A DNA stretch of 64,000 nt from Nocardioides malaquae (GCF_015070385.1 NZ_JADCSA010000009.1:1-64000), one strand, 5' to 3'; shown: positions 7,312-17,539, numbered from the stretch's first letter. Notes: generated by a model from the sequence alone, not told the origin. Numbers and translations: made by a program.

Positions 7312-8898
7312 TCAGGAAAGGTTGACCGCCCGCACCTGGCTGGCGCTCATCGCACCCTTGATCTCCGCGAGGGTCTCGACCGGGATGGCGGAGTCGACGG
7401 AGAGCGCGACCAGGGCGTGGCCGCCCTTGACGTCGCGGGCGACCTGCATGCCCGCGATGTTGACGGCGGCCTCGCCGAGGATGCGGCCGACGGTGCCGAC
7501 CATGCCCGGACGGTCCTCGTAGGTGAAGAAGGCCAGGTGGTCGGTCGGCTCGATGTCGACGTCGAAGCCGTTGACCTCGACCAGGCGCTCCTTCTGCGAG
7601 ATGCCCACCAGGGTGCCGCTGACGGAGACCTGCTGGCCGTCGGCCAGGGTGCCGCGGATGGTGATGAGGTTGCGGTGGTCGGGGCTCTCGGCCTCGGTGA
7701 CCAGGCGCACCTCGGTGCCGCGCTCGGCGGCCAGCAGCGGGGCGTTGACGTAGGAGACCTGGTCCTCGACGATGTCGGCGAAGACGCCCTTGAGGGCGGC
7801 CAGCTCGAGCACCTTGACGTCGTACTCCGTGATCTCGCCGCGCACCTCGACGTCGAGCTGCTGGGCGACCTCGCCGGCCAGGGCGGTGAAGACCCGGCCG
7901 AGCTTCTCGGTGAGCGGGATGCCGGGGCGGACGTCCTCGGCGATGACGCCACCCTGGACGTTGACCGCGTCGGGCACGAGCTCACCGGAGAGGGCGAGGC
8001 GCACCGACCGGGCGACCGCGATGCCGGCCTTCTCCTGGGCCTCGTCGGTGGAGGCGCCCAGGTGCGGGGTGGCGACCACGTTCTCGAGCTCGAAGAGCGG
8101 GCTGTCGGTGCAGGGCTCCTTGTCGAAGACGTCGACGCCCGCCGCGGCGATCTGGCCGCTCTTCAGGGCGTCGAAGAGGGCGGCCTCGTCGACGATGCCA
8201 CCACGGGCGGCGTTGACGAGGACGAGCTCCTTCTTCGCCTTCGCGAGCTGCTCGGCCCCGATCAGGCCGACGGTCTCGGGGGTCTTCGGCAGGTGCACGG
8301 AGATGAAGTCGGACTCGGCCAGCAACGTGTCGAGGTCGACCAGGCGGGCGCCGATCTGGGCGGCGCGACCGGCCTGCACGTAGGGGTCGTAAGCCACGAC
8401 CTTCATGCCGAAGGCCTGCAGCCGCTGGGCGACCAGGACGCCGATGCGGCCCAGGCCGACGATGCCGACGGTCTTCTCGAAGAGCTCGATGCCGGTGTAC
8501 TTCGAGCGCTTCCACTCACCGCTGCGCAGCGCCGCGTGGGCGGGGCTGATGTGGCGGGCGGCAGCCAGCATCAGCGCGACGGCCAGCTCGGCGGCCGAGG
8601 TGATGTTGGAGGTCGGGGCGTTGACGACCATGACGCCGGCCTGGGTGGCGGCCTTCACGTCGACGTTGTCCAGGCCAACACCGGCACGGGCGACGACCTT
8701 GAGGCGCGTCGCGGCGGCGAGGGCCTCCTCGTTCACCTTCGTCGCCGAGCGCACCAGGATGGCGTCGACGTCGACGATCGCGGAGAGCAGCTCGGCACGG
8801 TCCGCCCCGTTGCAGTGGCGGATCTCGAAGTCCGGGCCCAACGCCTCGATGGTGGCGGGGCTGAGCTCTTCGGCGATGAGTACGACTGGCTTGGTCAC
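7312..8898 (-). CDS. serA: D-3-phosphoglycerate dehydrogenase, long form
   Basis: Oxidises 3-phosphoglycerate to 3-phosphohydroxypyruvate, committing carbon to serine. The 528-residue protein is the long form known from mycobacteria: an NAD-binding domain with VGLGRIGVLVAQRL near residue 147, catalytic Arg and Glu loops, the active-site His in TPHLGAST, an intervening ASB domain (about 315-450), and a C-terminal ACT domain (EDRPGMVGTVGRIL) that binds serine for feedback inhibition. GTG at 8898 is preceded by a GAGGA Shine-Dalgarno; upstream in-frame codons lie in the next gene and lack homology. Confidence 0.96.
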   Translation of the reverse strand: MTKPVVLIAEELSPATIEALGPDFEIRHCNGADRAELLSAIVDVDAILVRSATKVNEEALAAATRLKVVARAGVGLDNVDVKAATQAGVMVVNAPTSNITSAAELAVALMLAAARHISPAHAALRSGEWKRSKYTGIELFEKTVGIVGLGRIGVLVAQRLQAFGMKVVAYDPYVQAGRAAQIGARLVDLDTLLAESDFISVHLPKTPETVGLIGAEQLAKAKKELVLVNAARGGIVDEAALFDALKSGQIAAAGVDVFDKEPCTDSPLFELENVVATPHLGASTDEAQEKAGIAVARSVRLALSGELVPDAVNVQGGVIAEDVRPGIPLTEKLGRVFTALAGEVAQQLDVEVRGEITEYDVKVLELAALKGVFADIVEDQVSYVNAPLLAAERGTEVRLVTEAESPDHRNLITIRGTLADGQQVSVSGTLVGISQKERLVEVNGFDVDIEPTDHLAFFTYEDRPGMVGTVGRILGEAAVNIAGMQVARDVKGGHALVALSVDSAIPVETLAEIKGAMSASQVRAVNLS

Positions 8899-8969
8899 AG
8901 GCTGGGTCCTCAGCAAGTTCAGAAGTGGGTGGGTGCACACGTTGCACGACACTGTGCCTGCGGCCGATG

Positions 8970-10094
8970 CTACCTGCGCTCGAGCGGCTCCCCGACCTCG
9001 GTCCGGGTCGGTGAGACCACCGCAGGGACACGGTCGGGGTCGTGGCCGGGCAGCAATCGGAGTGCGCTGGCGACACCCGTGCCCACCACGCCCTCCAGCG
9101 GTCCACGACGCCACGGGGCAGGCAGCCCGAACCTGCGCCACAGCGCGGCCACGAGCACGGCGACCAGTGTCATGCCGACCACGTTGGCCCAGGCGTCGTC
9201 CGGGGTCCCCGGGAAGAGGCCGCGAGCCCACCACGCGAGCCAGACGACCTGGAGGCTGTAGACGGTCAGCGTCATGCCTCCGACCCAGGCCAGCGGACGC
9301 AGCACCCGACTCACGGGCCACCGCGCGACCAGGAGGCAGGCGACGAACACGCCGGTCGCGAGGGCTGTCACGAAGAGCTCCTCCGACCACGTCGTCTCGT
9401 AGGCCACCAGGTCGACGCGTCCCGTCAACCGGGCCCACGAGAGGAGGCCGACGACGCCGATGCACCCCACGAGCAGTCCTGCTGGGAGCGTCAGCCCGAC
9501 TGGCTGGCCCTGAGGCGGCAGCAGCAGGCGCACGAGGAGGATCCCGACGCATCCGCAGAGCAGCAGCACCGCCTGCGGGTAGTAGTTGCTCACCAGCAGG
9601 TCGAACCACCACAGCTTCCCCGTCTCGCCGTCGACGGCCAGCTGGATCCAGGTCGACCGACTGGCCTCGATGGTCCACGGAGCCACGAGCCCTGCGATCA
9701 CCGCGACCCCCAGGACGAGCGTCGTGGGCAGGCGCGAGACCGCCCAGCACAGGAGGGTCAGCACCCCCAGCGGTGCGAGCACGATGACGATGTGGGCCCC
9801 CGCCTGGGCCAACGCCCATCCGAGGGCGAGCAGGGCGGAGGCTCTCACGAACGAGGCGACCGCGTGGGCGGCCGGCCCCAGGGCACGCGCCCCGAGCTCG
9901 GTACCTGCCCCCACGAGCAGCGCGAAGAGCGGGAAGGTCAGGAACTCGGAGAGCATGAGGACGTCGCCCGGCCCGGCCCCGGGGGCGGTGTGGGCCACGA
10001 ACATGGAGACCACCGCGACGCCGCGCGCCAGGTCGACCCCGAGCTCGCGACGGGACGGGGCGCGGGTCTCGGCGTGCGTCAGGTCGGGGCTCAC
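8970..10094 (-). CDS. polytopic acyltransferase-like membrane protein (HGSNAT/DUF418-like)
   Basis: About 374 residues with ten or so hydrophobic helices. The opening helix reads GVDLARGVAVVSMFVAHTAP, the conserved start of the bacterial heparan-alpha-glucosaminide N-acetyltransferase-like and DUF418 membrane families, followed by FPLFALLVGAG. These proteins probably acylate an envelope or cytoplasmic sugar, but few have been tested. GTG at 10094 is preferred because a strong hairpin fills the space just upstream. A GTG at 10160 would add 22 residues without homology and place its start inside that hairpin. Confidence 0.7.
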   Translation of the reverse strand: MSPDLTHAETRAPSRRELGVDLARGVAVVSMFVAHTAPGAGPGDVLMLSEFLTFPLFALLVGAGTELGARALGPAAHAVASFVRASALLALGWALAQAGAHIVIVLAPLGVLTLLCWAVSRLPTTLVLGVAVIAGLVAPWTIEASRSTWIQLAVDGETGKLWWFDLLVSNYYPQAVLLLCGCVGILLVRLLLPPQGQPVGLTLPAGLLVGCIGVVGLLSWARLTGRVDLVAYETTWSEELFVTALATGVFVACLLVARWPVSRVLRPLAWVGGMTLTVYSLQVVWLAWWARGLFPGTPDDAWANVVGMTLVAVLVAALWRRFGLPAPWRRGPLEGVVGTGVASALRLLPGHDPDRVPAVVSPTRTEVGEPLERR

Positions 10095-10141
10095 CTGCCC
10101 ATCATGGCCGAGGAGCGCCCGCGGCGGGGCTCGATGACGGA

Positions 10142-10163
10142 CAGGTGGACCGTCGTCCACCTG
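10142..10163 (-). terminator. 9-bp hairpin between the FrnE-like gene and the acyltransferase gene
   Basis: The perfect inverted repeat CAGGTGGAC / GTCCACCTG (10142-10150 and 10155-10163) has a 4-nt loop and begins 19 bp after the FrnE-like stop. No T-run follows, so it may be a weak or Rho-assisted terminator. Confidence 0.4.
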
Positions 10164-10181
10164 CCCCCGCCCGGACCTGCG

Positions 10182-10886
10182 TCAGACGGCGCACCCGTCG
10201 GGGCCGCAGGCCTCCGCGTCGCCGCCCCCGACGAGGTCCAGCTTCGGGTGGGAGTCGTCCCACGCCCGGGCGAGCACCTGCGTGAAGGTCTCCACGGGCT
10301 GGGCACCGGAGACCCCGTACTTGCCCTCGACCACGAAGAACGGCACGCCCGTGGCGCCGTACGCCCGTGCCTGCTCGACGTCCGCCCGCACGGCGTCGGC
10401 GTACTCCTGCGAGGCCAGCACGGCGTCGACCCGAGCAGCAGGCAGGCCGACGGTCACCGCCACGTCCTGCAGCACGGCGTGGTCACCCAGGTCACGGTTG
10501 TCGACGAAGTGGGCGGCGAGGAGGGCCTCCTTGAGCTCACCCTGCAGCGACGCCCCGCCCGCGTCCAGCGCGAGGTGCAGCAACCGGTGGGCGTCCTCGG
10601 TGTTGGCGTGCAGGCTGGCGTCGCCGAAGTGCAGCCCCTCGGCGGCAGCCATTTCCTGGGTGCGGGCGAGCATCTGACGCACCTGGTCGGGGCCACCGAA
10701 GCGGGCGCCGAGCGCCTCGAGGGTGCTGACCGACTCGCCGCGCGGGGCGGTCGGGTCGAGCTGGTAGGAGCGCCACACGACCTCGACCTCGTCGGCGTGG
10801 GCGAAGTCGGACAGGGCGGTCTCCAGACGCCGCTTGCCGATGTAGCACCACGGGCAGACGACGTCACTCCAGATCTCGATGCGCAT
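10182..10886 (-). CDS. DsbA-family oxidoreductase (FrnE-like)
   Basis: A 234-residue cytoplasmic thioredoxin-fold protein with the redox motif Cys11-Pro-Trp-Cys14 in WSDVVCPWCYIGKRR. The helical insertion and the cis-Pro loop GVPFFVVEGKYGVSGAQP are typical of the FrnE/2-hydroxychromene-isomerase-like DsbA group. These catalyse dithiol-disulfide exchange or isomerisation, and several are linked to oxidative-stress tolerance. The C-terminal CGPDGC adds a second cysteine pair. ATG at 10886 begins the conserved strand MRIEIWSD. The gene diverges from the ABC transporter at 11050. Confidence 0.88.
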   Translation of the reverse strand: MRIEIWSDVVCPWCYIGKRRLETALSDFAHADEVEVVWRSYQLDPTAPRGESVSTLEALGARFGGPDQVRQMLARTQEMAAAEGLHFGDASLHANTEDAHRLLHLALDAGGASLQGELKEALLAAHFVDNRDLGDHAVLQDVAVTVGLPAARVDAVLASQEYADAVRADVEQARAYGATGVPFFVVEGKYGVSGAQPVETFTQVLARAWDDSHPKLDLVGGGDAEACGPDGCAV

Positions 10887-11049
10887 GTCGAGCAGAACAG
10901 CCCCTCCCCCACGCTTGTTCCCACCCGCCGGCCTGTACGCCACGGGCAGGCACCCGGGGTGACCCTGAGGCCGCCTCGGGGTCGGGTGGGGGTGCGGACG
11001 GGCGCTCTCCCCGATGCGACGACCCCGCCCCCGGGCCGAAAGTGGGGTC

Positions 11050-11961
11050 ATGATCACGATCGACTCACTCAGCAAGCGCTACGGCGGCTTCCTCGCCGTC
11101 GACGACGTCACCTTCACCGCCCGTCCCGGACGGGTCACCGGGTTCCTCGGTCCCAACGGCGCCGGCAAGTCCACCACCATGCGGGTGATGGTCGGGCTCA
11201 CCCCGGCCACCCACGGCGAGGCCACGATCAACGGGCGCCGCTTCGCCGACCTGCCCAACCCGGGACGCGAGGTCGGCGTGCTCCTCGACGCCTCCGCCCA
11301 GCACGCGGGACGGACCGGCCGCGACGTGCTCAAGGTGGCGGCCCTGACCATGGGGTTGCCGCGCACCAGGGTCGAGGAGTCCCTGGCCCGCGTCGGCCTC
11401 ACCGACGACGAGGCGTCGCGCCGGGTGCGGGACTACTCGCTCGGGATGCGCCAGCGGCTCGGCATCGCCGCCGCCCTGCTCGGCGACCCCTCCGTGCTCG
11501 TGCTCGACGAGCCCGCCAACGGCCTGGACCCCGCCGGGATCCGCTGGATGCGCGACCTGCTGCGCACCTTCGCCGACGACGGCGGGACGGTCCTGCTCTC
11601 CTCTCACCTGCTGCACGAGATCGAGGTGATCGCCGACGACCTCGTCGTCATCGGCAACGGACGCGTGGTCGCCCGGGGCACCAAGGCCGAGCTGCTCGCC
11701 GCGGCGGGCACGGTCGTCCGCGCGCCGGACCCGGACGCACTCACCGTCGCGTTGCAGGCCGCCGGACTCTCCGTCACCCGGACCCCCGACCACGCCCTGC
11801 ACACCGAGGCCAGCGCCGAGATGGTCGGCCGCGTCGCGCTCTCCGCAGGAATCCCCCTCCTCGAGCTGCGGGCCAGCGACAGCGCCGGCCTGGAGGAGAT
11901 GTTCCTGCAGCTCACCGCCGCCTCGCAGCGCGAGGGACACACCGAAGGAGCCGCAGCATGA
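11050..11961 (+). CDS. ABC transporter ATP-binding protein
   Basis: A 303-residue ATPase of the drug/antibiotic or bacitracin export type. Walker A is GPNGAGKST (34-42), the signature is YSLGMRQRLG, Walker B is VLVLDEPANGLDPAG, and the H-loop is LLSSHLLHE. The C-terminal extension is typical of the CcmA-like group. The ATG of the permease overlaps its stop by 4 bp (ATGA), so the pair is coupled. No regulator or immunity marker sits beside it, so the substrate is open. Confidence 0.9.
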   Translation: MITIDSLSKRYGGFLAVDDVTFTARPGRVTGFLGPNGAGKSTTMRVMVGLTPATHGEATINGRRFADLPNPGREVGVLLDASAQHAGRTGRDVLKVAALTMGLPRTRVEESLARVGLTDDEASRRVRDYSLGMRQRLGIAAALLGDPSVLVLDEPANGLDPAGIRWMRDLLRTFADDGGTVLLSSHLLHEIEVIADDLVVIGNGRVVARGTKAELLAAAGTVVRAPDPDALTVALQAAGLSVTRTPDHALHTEASAEMVGRVALSAGIPLLELRASDSAGLEEMFLQLTAASQREGHTEGAAA

Positions 11962-12785
11962 GCACCACCACCACGCTTGCCGGGGCCTCGCGCCAGTCGT
12001 ACGCCCCCGCGCCCGCTGACGCGCACCCGCCGGCCCCGGGCATCAGCTTCGCCCAGCTCTGCCGGGTCGAGCTCGTCAAGATGTTCAACACCCGCTCGGG
12101 CTTCTGGCTGGCCGCCAGCATCGTGATCCTCTCGGTGCTCGCCACCGCCGGGGTGCTGGTCTTCGCGCCGGACTCCGCCATCACGTACGGCAGCTTCGCC
12201 ACCGCGATCGGGATGCCGATGGCGATCATCCTGCCCGTCATCGCGATCCTCGCCGTCACCTCGGAGTACAGCCAGCGCACCGGCCTCACCACCTACACGC
12301 TGGTGCCCTCGCGCTCACGCGTCGTCGCGGCCAAGGCCGTCGTGACGATCGGCATCGGCGTGGTCGGCATGCTGGTCGCCACGGCGATCGGCGCCCTGGG
12401 CAACCTGCTCGGCGCGACGGTGCGTGACGTCGACGCGGTCTGGAGGTTCAGCGCGTACGACCTCGGCCTGACGGTCCTGGCCAACGTGATCGGCGTGGCG
12501 ATGGGCTTCACCCTCGGGGTGCTGCTGCGCAACTCCCCCGCCGCGATCGTGGCCTACTTCGTCTACTCGTTCGTCTTCCCCAACGTCATGGGTGCGCTGG
12601 CGTTCTACCGCGAGTCGTTCCACGACGTCTGGCCGTGGGTCGACCTCTTCTACAACCAGACGTTCCTCTACGACAACCGCCCGGACGCGGAGGGCTGGGC
12701 GCAGCTCGGGGTCACCGCCGTGATCTGGCTGGTGCTGCCCCTGGCGTTCGGCCTGCGTCGGCTGATGCGCGCCGAGGTGAAGTGA
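11958..12785 (+). CDS. ABC-2 type transporter permease
   Basis: A 275-residue membrane protein with a 30-residue Ala/Pro-rich N-terminal tail, the amphipathic start FAQLCRVELVKMFNTRSGFW and about six hydrophobic helices, as in ABC-2 permeases. It is the partner of the ATPase whose stop it overlaps and probably dimerises to form an exporter. A very strong hairpin follows 16 bp after its stop and separates it from convergent ilvC. Confidence 0.85.
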   Translation: MSTTTTLAGASRQSYAPAPADAHPPAPGISFAQLCRVELVKMFNTRSGFWLAASIVILSVLATAGVLVFAPDSAITYGSFATAIGMPMAIILPVIAILAVTSEYSQRTGLTTYTLVPSRSRVVAAKAVVTIGIGVVGMLVATAIGALGNLLGATVRDVDAVWRFSAYDLGLTVLANVIGVAMGFTLGVLLRNSPAAIVAYFVYSFVFPNVMGALAFYRESFHDVWPWVDLFYNQTFLYDNRPDAEGWAQLGVTAVIWLVLPLAFGLRRLMRAEVK

Positions 12786-12801
12786 GCCTCGTCCGGAGAC
12801 G

Positions 12802-12839
12802 ACGACGCCCGCCGACCCAGACGGGTCGGCGGGCGTCGT
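12802..12839. terminator. bidirectional 17-bp perfect hairpin
   Basis: Arms 12802-12818 and 12823-12839 are perfectly complementary over 17 bp with a 4-nt AGAC loop, midway between the convergent permease and ilvC genes. There is no T-run on either side. Position and strength suggest a shared bidirectional terminator. Confidence 0.65.
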
Positions 12840-12855
12840 GCGGGACCGGCGGGGA

Positions 12856-13893
<1,038 letters not shown>

Positions 13894-13975
13894 TCATTGC
13901 GGGGTGGGTGCCGGCGTCGATCTTCGCAACCGGCAGGGCGGGGTGTCCGCGCGGGGTCTCCCCCGCCGCGGGGGG

Positions 13976-14521
13976 TCAGGCGTACGACTGGGGCTGCGGC
14001 ACGGCAACCGGCGCGGGGCGGGTGGTGCGCTCGGTGATCGAGCGGGAGCCACGCCCGATGGCGACCATGCCCGACTGCACCAGCTCACGGATGCCGAAGG
14101 GCTCCATGACGGCCAGGAAGTCGCGCAGCTTGTCGGAGTTGCCGGTGACCTCGATCGTCACGGCGTCCGGCGCCACGTCGACGACCTTGGCCTTGAAGAG
14201 CTGGATGGCGTCGAGCACGTTGCCGCGGGTCTCGGCATCAGCCTTCACCTTGACCAACAACAGCTCGCGGCGCACCGAGGCCGGGCCGTCGAGCTCGACG
14301 ATCTTGAGCACCTCGACCAGCTTGTTGAGCTGCTTGGTGACCTGCTCGAGCGGGAGGTCCTCCACGTTGACCACGATGGTCATCCGCGAGACCTCGGGGT
14401 GCTCGGTCGGGCCGACGGCCAGGCTGTCGATGTTGAAGCCGCGGCGGCTGAAGAGGGCAGCCACGCGGGTCAGGACGCCCGGCTTGTTCTCCACCAGGAC
14501 CGACAGGGTGTGCTTGCTCAT
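13976..14521 (-). CDS. ilvN: acetolactate synthase, small regulatory subunit
   Basis: The 181-residue regulatory partner of IlvB. It opens with an ACT domain (LSVLVENKPGVLTRVAALFSRRGFNI), the valine-binding module that gives feedback inhibition, followed by the C-terminal small-subunit domain (about 85-160) that activates the catalytic chain. ATG at 14521 shares one base with the ilvB stop (TGATG), a strong coupling arrangement that keeps subunits balanced. Length and order match other actinobacterial ilvN genes. Confidence 0.96.
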   Translation of the reverse strand: MSKHTLSVLVENKPGVLTRVAALFSRRGFNIDSLAVGPTEHPEVSRMTIVVNVEDLPLEQVTKQLNKLVEVLKIVELDGPASVRRELLLVKVKADAETRGNVLDAIQLFKAKVVDVAPDAVTIEVTGNSDKLRDFLAVMEPFGIRELVQSGMVAIGRGSRSITERTTRPAPVAVPQPQSYA

Positions 14522-16275
14522 CAGAGGTCGTCCTCGTCGAACTGGGGAGCCATGTCCCGGGCGTACTTGATGTCGTCGTTGCTCGTGCCGGAGGCGACCA
14601 TCGGCCACACCATGGCGTCACGGTGCACCCGGAAGTCGACGACCACCGGCTGGTCGTTGATCTCCATGGCCTTCTCGATGGTGGCGTCGACGTCGGCCTC
14701 CGACTCGCACGAGAGGCCCACGCAGCCGAGCGCCTCGGCCAGCTTCACGAAGTCGGGGATCCGCTTGGAGTGCAGGTCGGTGTTGGAGTAGCGCTCGTTG
14801 TAGAAGAGCGTCTGCCACTGGCGCACCATGCCGAGCGACTCGTTGTTGATCACCGCGACCTTGATCGGGATGTCGTTGATCGCGCAGGTGGCCAGCTCCT
14901 GGTTGGTCATCTGGAAGCAGCCGTCACCGTCGATCGCCCACACGGTGGTGTCGGGCATGCCGACCTTGGCGCCCATGGCGGCCGGCACCGAGTAGCCCAT
15001 CGTGCCCAGGCCACCGGAGTTGAGCCAGGTGTTGGGGCGCTCGTAGCCGATGAAGTGGGAGGCCCACATCTGGTGCTGGCCGACGCCTGCGGCGTAGATC
15101 GCCTCCGGGCCCGCGATCTGGCCCAGACGCTCGAGCACGTACTGCGGGGCGAGGCTGCCGTCGGCCGGCTTGTCGTAGCCGAGCGGGTAGCGCTTCTTCA
15201 TGCCGGCGCAGAAGTCGATCCACTGCTCGTAGTCACCCTCGCGCCCCTGCTCGGCCTCGGCCTGGAGGGTGGCGAGCAGGTCGACGAGCACCTCGCGGGC
15301 GTCGCCCACGATCGGCACGTCGGCGTGGCGGTTCTTGCCGATCTCGGCCGGGTCGATGTCGGCGTGGATCACCATCGCGTGCGGGGCGAAGGAGTCCAGG
15401 TTGCCGGTGACGCGGTCGTCGAACCGGGCGCCGAGGCTGATGATGAGGTCGGAGCGCTGCAGCCCGGTCACCGCGGCCACCGTGCCGTGCATGCCGGGCA
15501 TGCCGAGGTGCTGCGGGTGGGAGTCGGGGAACGCACCGCGCGCCATCAGGGTGGTGACCACCGGGATGCCGGTGTACTCGGCCAGGGCGCGCAGCTCGCG
15601 CGACGCACGGGCCCGGATGACGCCGCCACCGACGTACAGCACGGGGCGCTTGGCCGACAGCATGAGGCGGGCGGCCTCACGGATCTGCTTGCCGTGGGGC
15701 TTGGTCACCGGGCGGTAGCCGGGCAGGTTGACCTCGCGCGGCCACTCGAACGTGGAGGTCGCCTGCAGCGCCGACTTCGTGACGTCGACGAGCACCGGGC
15801 CGGGGCGACCGGTGGAGGCGATGTGGAACGCCTCGGCCACCACCCGCGGGATCTCGGCGGGGTCGGTGACCAGGAAGTTGTGCTTGGTCACGGGCATCGT
15901 GATGCCCCGGATGTCGGCCTCCTGGAAGGCGTCGGTGCCAATGAGCGAGGAGCCCACCTGACCGGTGACGGCGACCATGGGCACGGAGTCCATGTAGGCG
16001 TCGGCGATAGGGGTGACGAGGTTGGTCGCACCCGGGCCGGAGGTCGCCATGCAGACGCCGACACGACCGGTGGCCGCCGCGTAGCCCTGGGCCGCGTGAC
16101 CGGCACCCTGCTCGTGACGCACGAGGACGTGACGGATCTTCTGCGAGTCCATCAACGGGTCGTACGCCGGGAGGATCGCGCCGCCCGGGATGCCGAAGAT
16201 GTCAGTGACACCCGCGTGCTCCAGGGACCGCACCAGGCTCTCTGCGCCGGTGACCGCGCCGTCCTGCTCGCTCAT
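14521..16275 (-). CDS. ilvB: acetolactate synthase, large catalytic subunit
   Basis: The TPP-dependent condensation of two pyruvates, or pyruvate with 2-oxobutyrate, the first common step of valine, leucine and isoleucine synthesis. The 584-residue protein has the catalytic Glu55 in [14 protein letters not shown], an FAD-binding middle domain and the TPP/Mg motif [14 protein letters not shown] in the C-terminal third. The ATG at 16275 is preceded by GAGGAAGAGACAGAG. A leader peptide and attenuator lie 80-180 bp upstream; ilvN follows with a 1-bp overlap. Confidence 0.97.
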   Translation of the reverse strand: MSEQDGAVTGAESLVRSLEHAGVTDIFGIPGGAILPAYDPLMDSQKIRHVLVRHEQGAGHAAQGYAAATGRVGVCMATSGPGATNLVTPIADAYMDSVPMVAVTGQVGSSLIGTDAFQEADIRGITMPVTKHNFLVTDPAEIPRVVAEAFHIASTGRPGPVLVDVTKSALQATSTFEWPREVNLPGYRPVTKPHGKQIREAARLMLSAKRPVLYVGGGVIRARASRELRALAEYTGIPVVTTLMARGAFPDSHPQHLGMPGMHGTVAAVTGLQRSDLIISLGARFDDRVTGNLDSFAPHAMVIHADIDPAEIGKNRHADVPIVGDAREVLVDLLATLQAEAEQGREGDYEQWIDFCAGMKKRYPLGYDKPADGSLAPQYVLERLGQIAGPEAIYAAGVGQHQMWASHFIGYERPNTWLNSGGLGTMGYSVPAAMGAKVGMPDTTVWAIDGDGCFQMTNQELATCAINDIPIKVAVINNESLGMVRQWQTLFYNERYSNTDLHSKRIPDFVKLAEALGCVGLSCESEADVDATIEKAMEINDQPVVVDFRVHRDAMVWPMVASGTSNDDIKYARDMAPQFDEDDL

Positions 16276-16356
16276 CTCTGTCTCTTCCTCACTGCCCTGC
16301 TCGGGACTGCCCTGCTCGGTCGGCTGCCGGGGGTCGACAACCGTGGTGTGCCCAAC

Positions 16357-16390
16357 AAAAAACCCCTCGGCCGAAGTCGGCGACGAGGGG
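16357..16390 (-). terminator. ilvB attenuator terminator
   Basis: On the minus strand the outer stem pairs CCCCTCG (16384-16390) with CGAGGGG (16363-16369), and the inner stem pairs GCCGA with TCGGC (16370-16381), separated by a 2-nt bulge. A run of six T (16357-16362) follows immediately. This is an intrinsic terminator between the leader peptide and ilvB, the terminator arm of a classical attenuator. Confidence 0.85.
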
Positions 16391-16391
16391 T

Positions 16392-16428
16392 GACGCGTGC
16401 GTCTGAAGAGAACTTCAGCTCACGCGTC
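16392..16428 (-). promoter_or_regulatory. ilvB leader pause hairpin
   Basis: GACGCGTG pairs with CACGCGTC (16392-16399 with 16421-16428), and an inner CTGAAG/CTTCAG stem has a 4-nt loop. The 5' arm lies in the last codons of the leader peptide, so ribosome position decides whether this hairpin or an alternative with the terminator region forms. Confidence 0.65.
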
Positions 16429-16456
16429 GCGTGCGTACGAGAAGGTCCATGCGCAT
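16415..16456 (-). CDS. leader peptide [13 protein letters not shown] (ilvBNC attenuation)
   Basis: A 13-residue ORF with adjacent Leu-Leu-Val codons (CTT CTC GTA) followed by Arg-rich codons, ending in TGA inside the pause hairpin. The arrangement of Leu/Val codons, hairpin and U-tailed terminator is the established attenuation design of actinobacterial ilvBN operons. No Shine-Dalgarno precedes it. A TTGACG and a weak GACCGT (18-bp gap) end 7 bp before the ATG, suggesting leaderless translation. Confidence 0.78.
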   Translation of the reverse strand: MRMDLLVRTRRVS

Positions 16457-16537
16457 GGGCCCTACGGTCGCCGCTGTGGGCACCCGACGTCAACACAGTC
16501 TGCCACGTCGTCTTGCATGGTGAACACGTCGTCTTGG

Positions 16538-17539
16538 TCACTGGAAGCTGACGAAGCGCACCGCGGGCCGGATCCGGCGCACGGCGCGGGCCCGCATCAT
16601 CGGGGTGTCCTCGTCGATGAAGAGCTTGAACCCCATCCGCAGCTGGCGCGGACGGGCGAGCACACCGTAGGTGTCGAGCTTCTGGCCGGGCGTGCCGAAC
16701 CCGTCGACGTGGAGCACCTCGGCCAGGTGCGGCCGGTCGACGAGCCGCTCGGGGCGCACGATCATGCTCGACCTGAACTGGTGGAGCATGAAGACCTTCT
16801 CGGGCAGGTCGTGTCGGGCGGTGAGCCGGTCGAGCCAGGCCGAGACCCGGTGCACCTCCCGCGCCCGCACGGAGCCGATGACCCGCCCCGGCACTTGGTG
16901 GCGGCCCATCCGCCACTCGGGGTCGAGCGCGAGTCCGACGTGCGGCTGCTCCAGCGCCCACCGCCACCGCTTCGCGACGGTGAGGAAGTCGTCGCGACCC
17001 GGCTGGAGGTCGAGCACCACCAGCGCGCCACGCCGCTCGGCGGCCTCGACGTAGCGGCGTACGTCGCGGCGGGCCACGTCGTGGTTGAAGTCTCCGCCCT
17101 TGCCCGGGAACGGGTCGGCGACGGTGACGATCAGCTCGTAGACGGGCAGCAGCCGTTCGCCGGGGCGTACGAACGGGCGGCCGGCTCGCACGAGGTCGCG
17201 GTGCATACGCTTCGGAGGTTGCTCCCCCAGCACGCCGAGGACCCCGGTGCCCGGAGTGCCGTAGTAGGCCACCAGGAACCGGTTGCGGCCGAAGACCTTG
17301 CGACCACCCCCGGGCAGGCTGGCTGGCGTGGCCTTCGTCCTGGTGGGACGAGGTGTCGCGGTCGGGGTGCTGGCCACCGGCGAGGCGTCCTGGTCGTCCG
17401 GCGCCGGGGCGGCCAGCGTCCGTTCAGGGCCTGCGGCCGGGACGTCGCTCCCCCGGTCGTCCACCGTCGCGAAGGCCACCAACGCCACGAGTGCCATCAC
17501 GATCGCCAGCACCGACGCGACCATCCGCTTGCCCCCCAT
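16538..17539 (-). CDS. secreted protein of unknown function with barrel-like C-terminal domain
   Basis: A 333-residue protein starting with KR and a hydrophobic stretch (VASVLAIVMALVALVAF), which is either a signal peptide or a single membrane anchor. A Pro/Thr/Ala-rich linker (about 28-75) follows, then a globular domain from FLVAYYGTPGTGVLGVLG. Later segments LVVLDLQPGRDD, VGLALDPEW and VFMLHQFRSSM look like strands of a TIM-barrel hydrolase with acidic residues in place, and the end is KLFIDEDTPMM...RFVSFQ. I have seen this pattern in actinobacterial hypotheticals but know no tested function. It could be an envelope glycosidase. Confidence 0.6.
   Translation of the reverse strand: MGGKRMVASVLAIVMALVALVAFATVDDRGSDVPAAGPERTLAAPAPDDQDASPVASTPTATPRPTRTKATPASLPGGGRKVFGRNRFLVAYYGTPGTGVLGVLGEQPPKRMHRDLVRAGRPFVRPGERLLPVYELIVTVADPFPGKGGDFNHDVARRDVRRYVEAAERRGALVVLDLQPGRDDFLTVAKRWRWALEQPHVGLALDPEWRMGRHQVPGRVIGSVRAREVHRVSAWLDRLTARHDLPEKVFMLHQFRSSMIVRPERLVDRPHLAEVLHVDGFGTPGQKLDTYGVLARPRQLRMGFKLFIDEDTPMMRARAVRRIRPAVRFVSFQ

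Noticed and set aside
8933-8947. GTGCA-CACGT-TGCAC dyad upstream of serA
   Set aside because: Short arms and no partner regulator; chance is likely at this base composition.
7417-9261. 614-codon open frame on the plus strand
   Set aside because: It lies fully antisense to serA and the next gene; GC-rich third positions create such shadows. The composition is Gly/Asp/Val-rich repeats without homology, and serA is certain.
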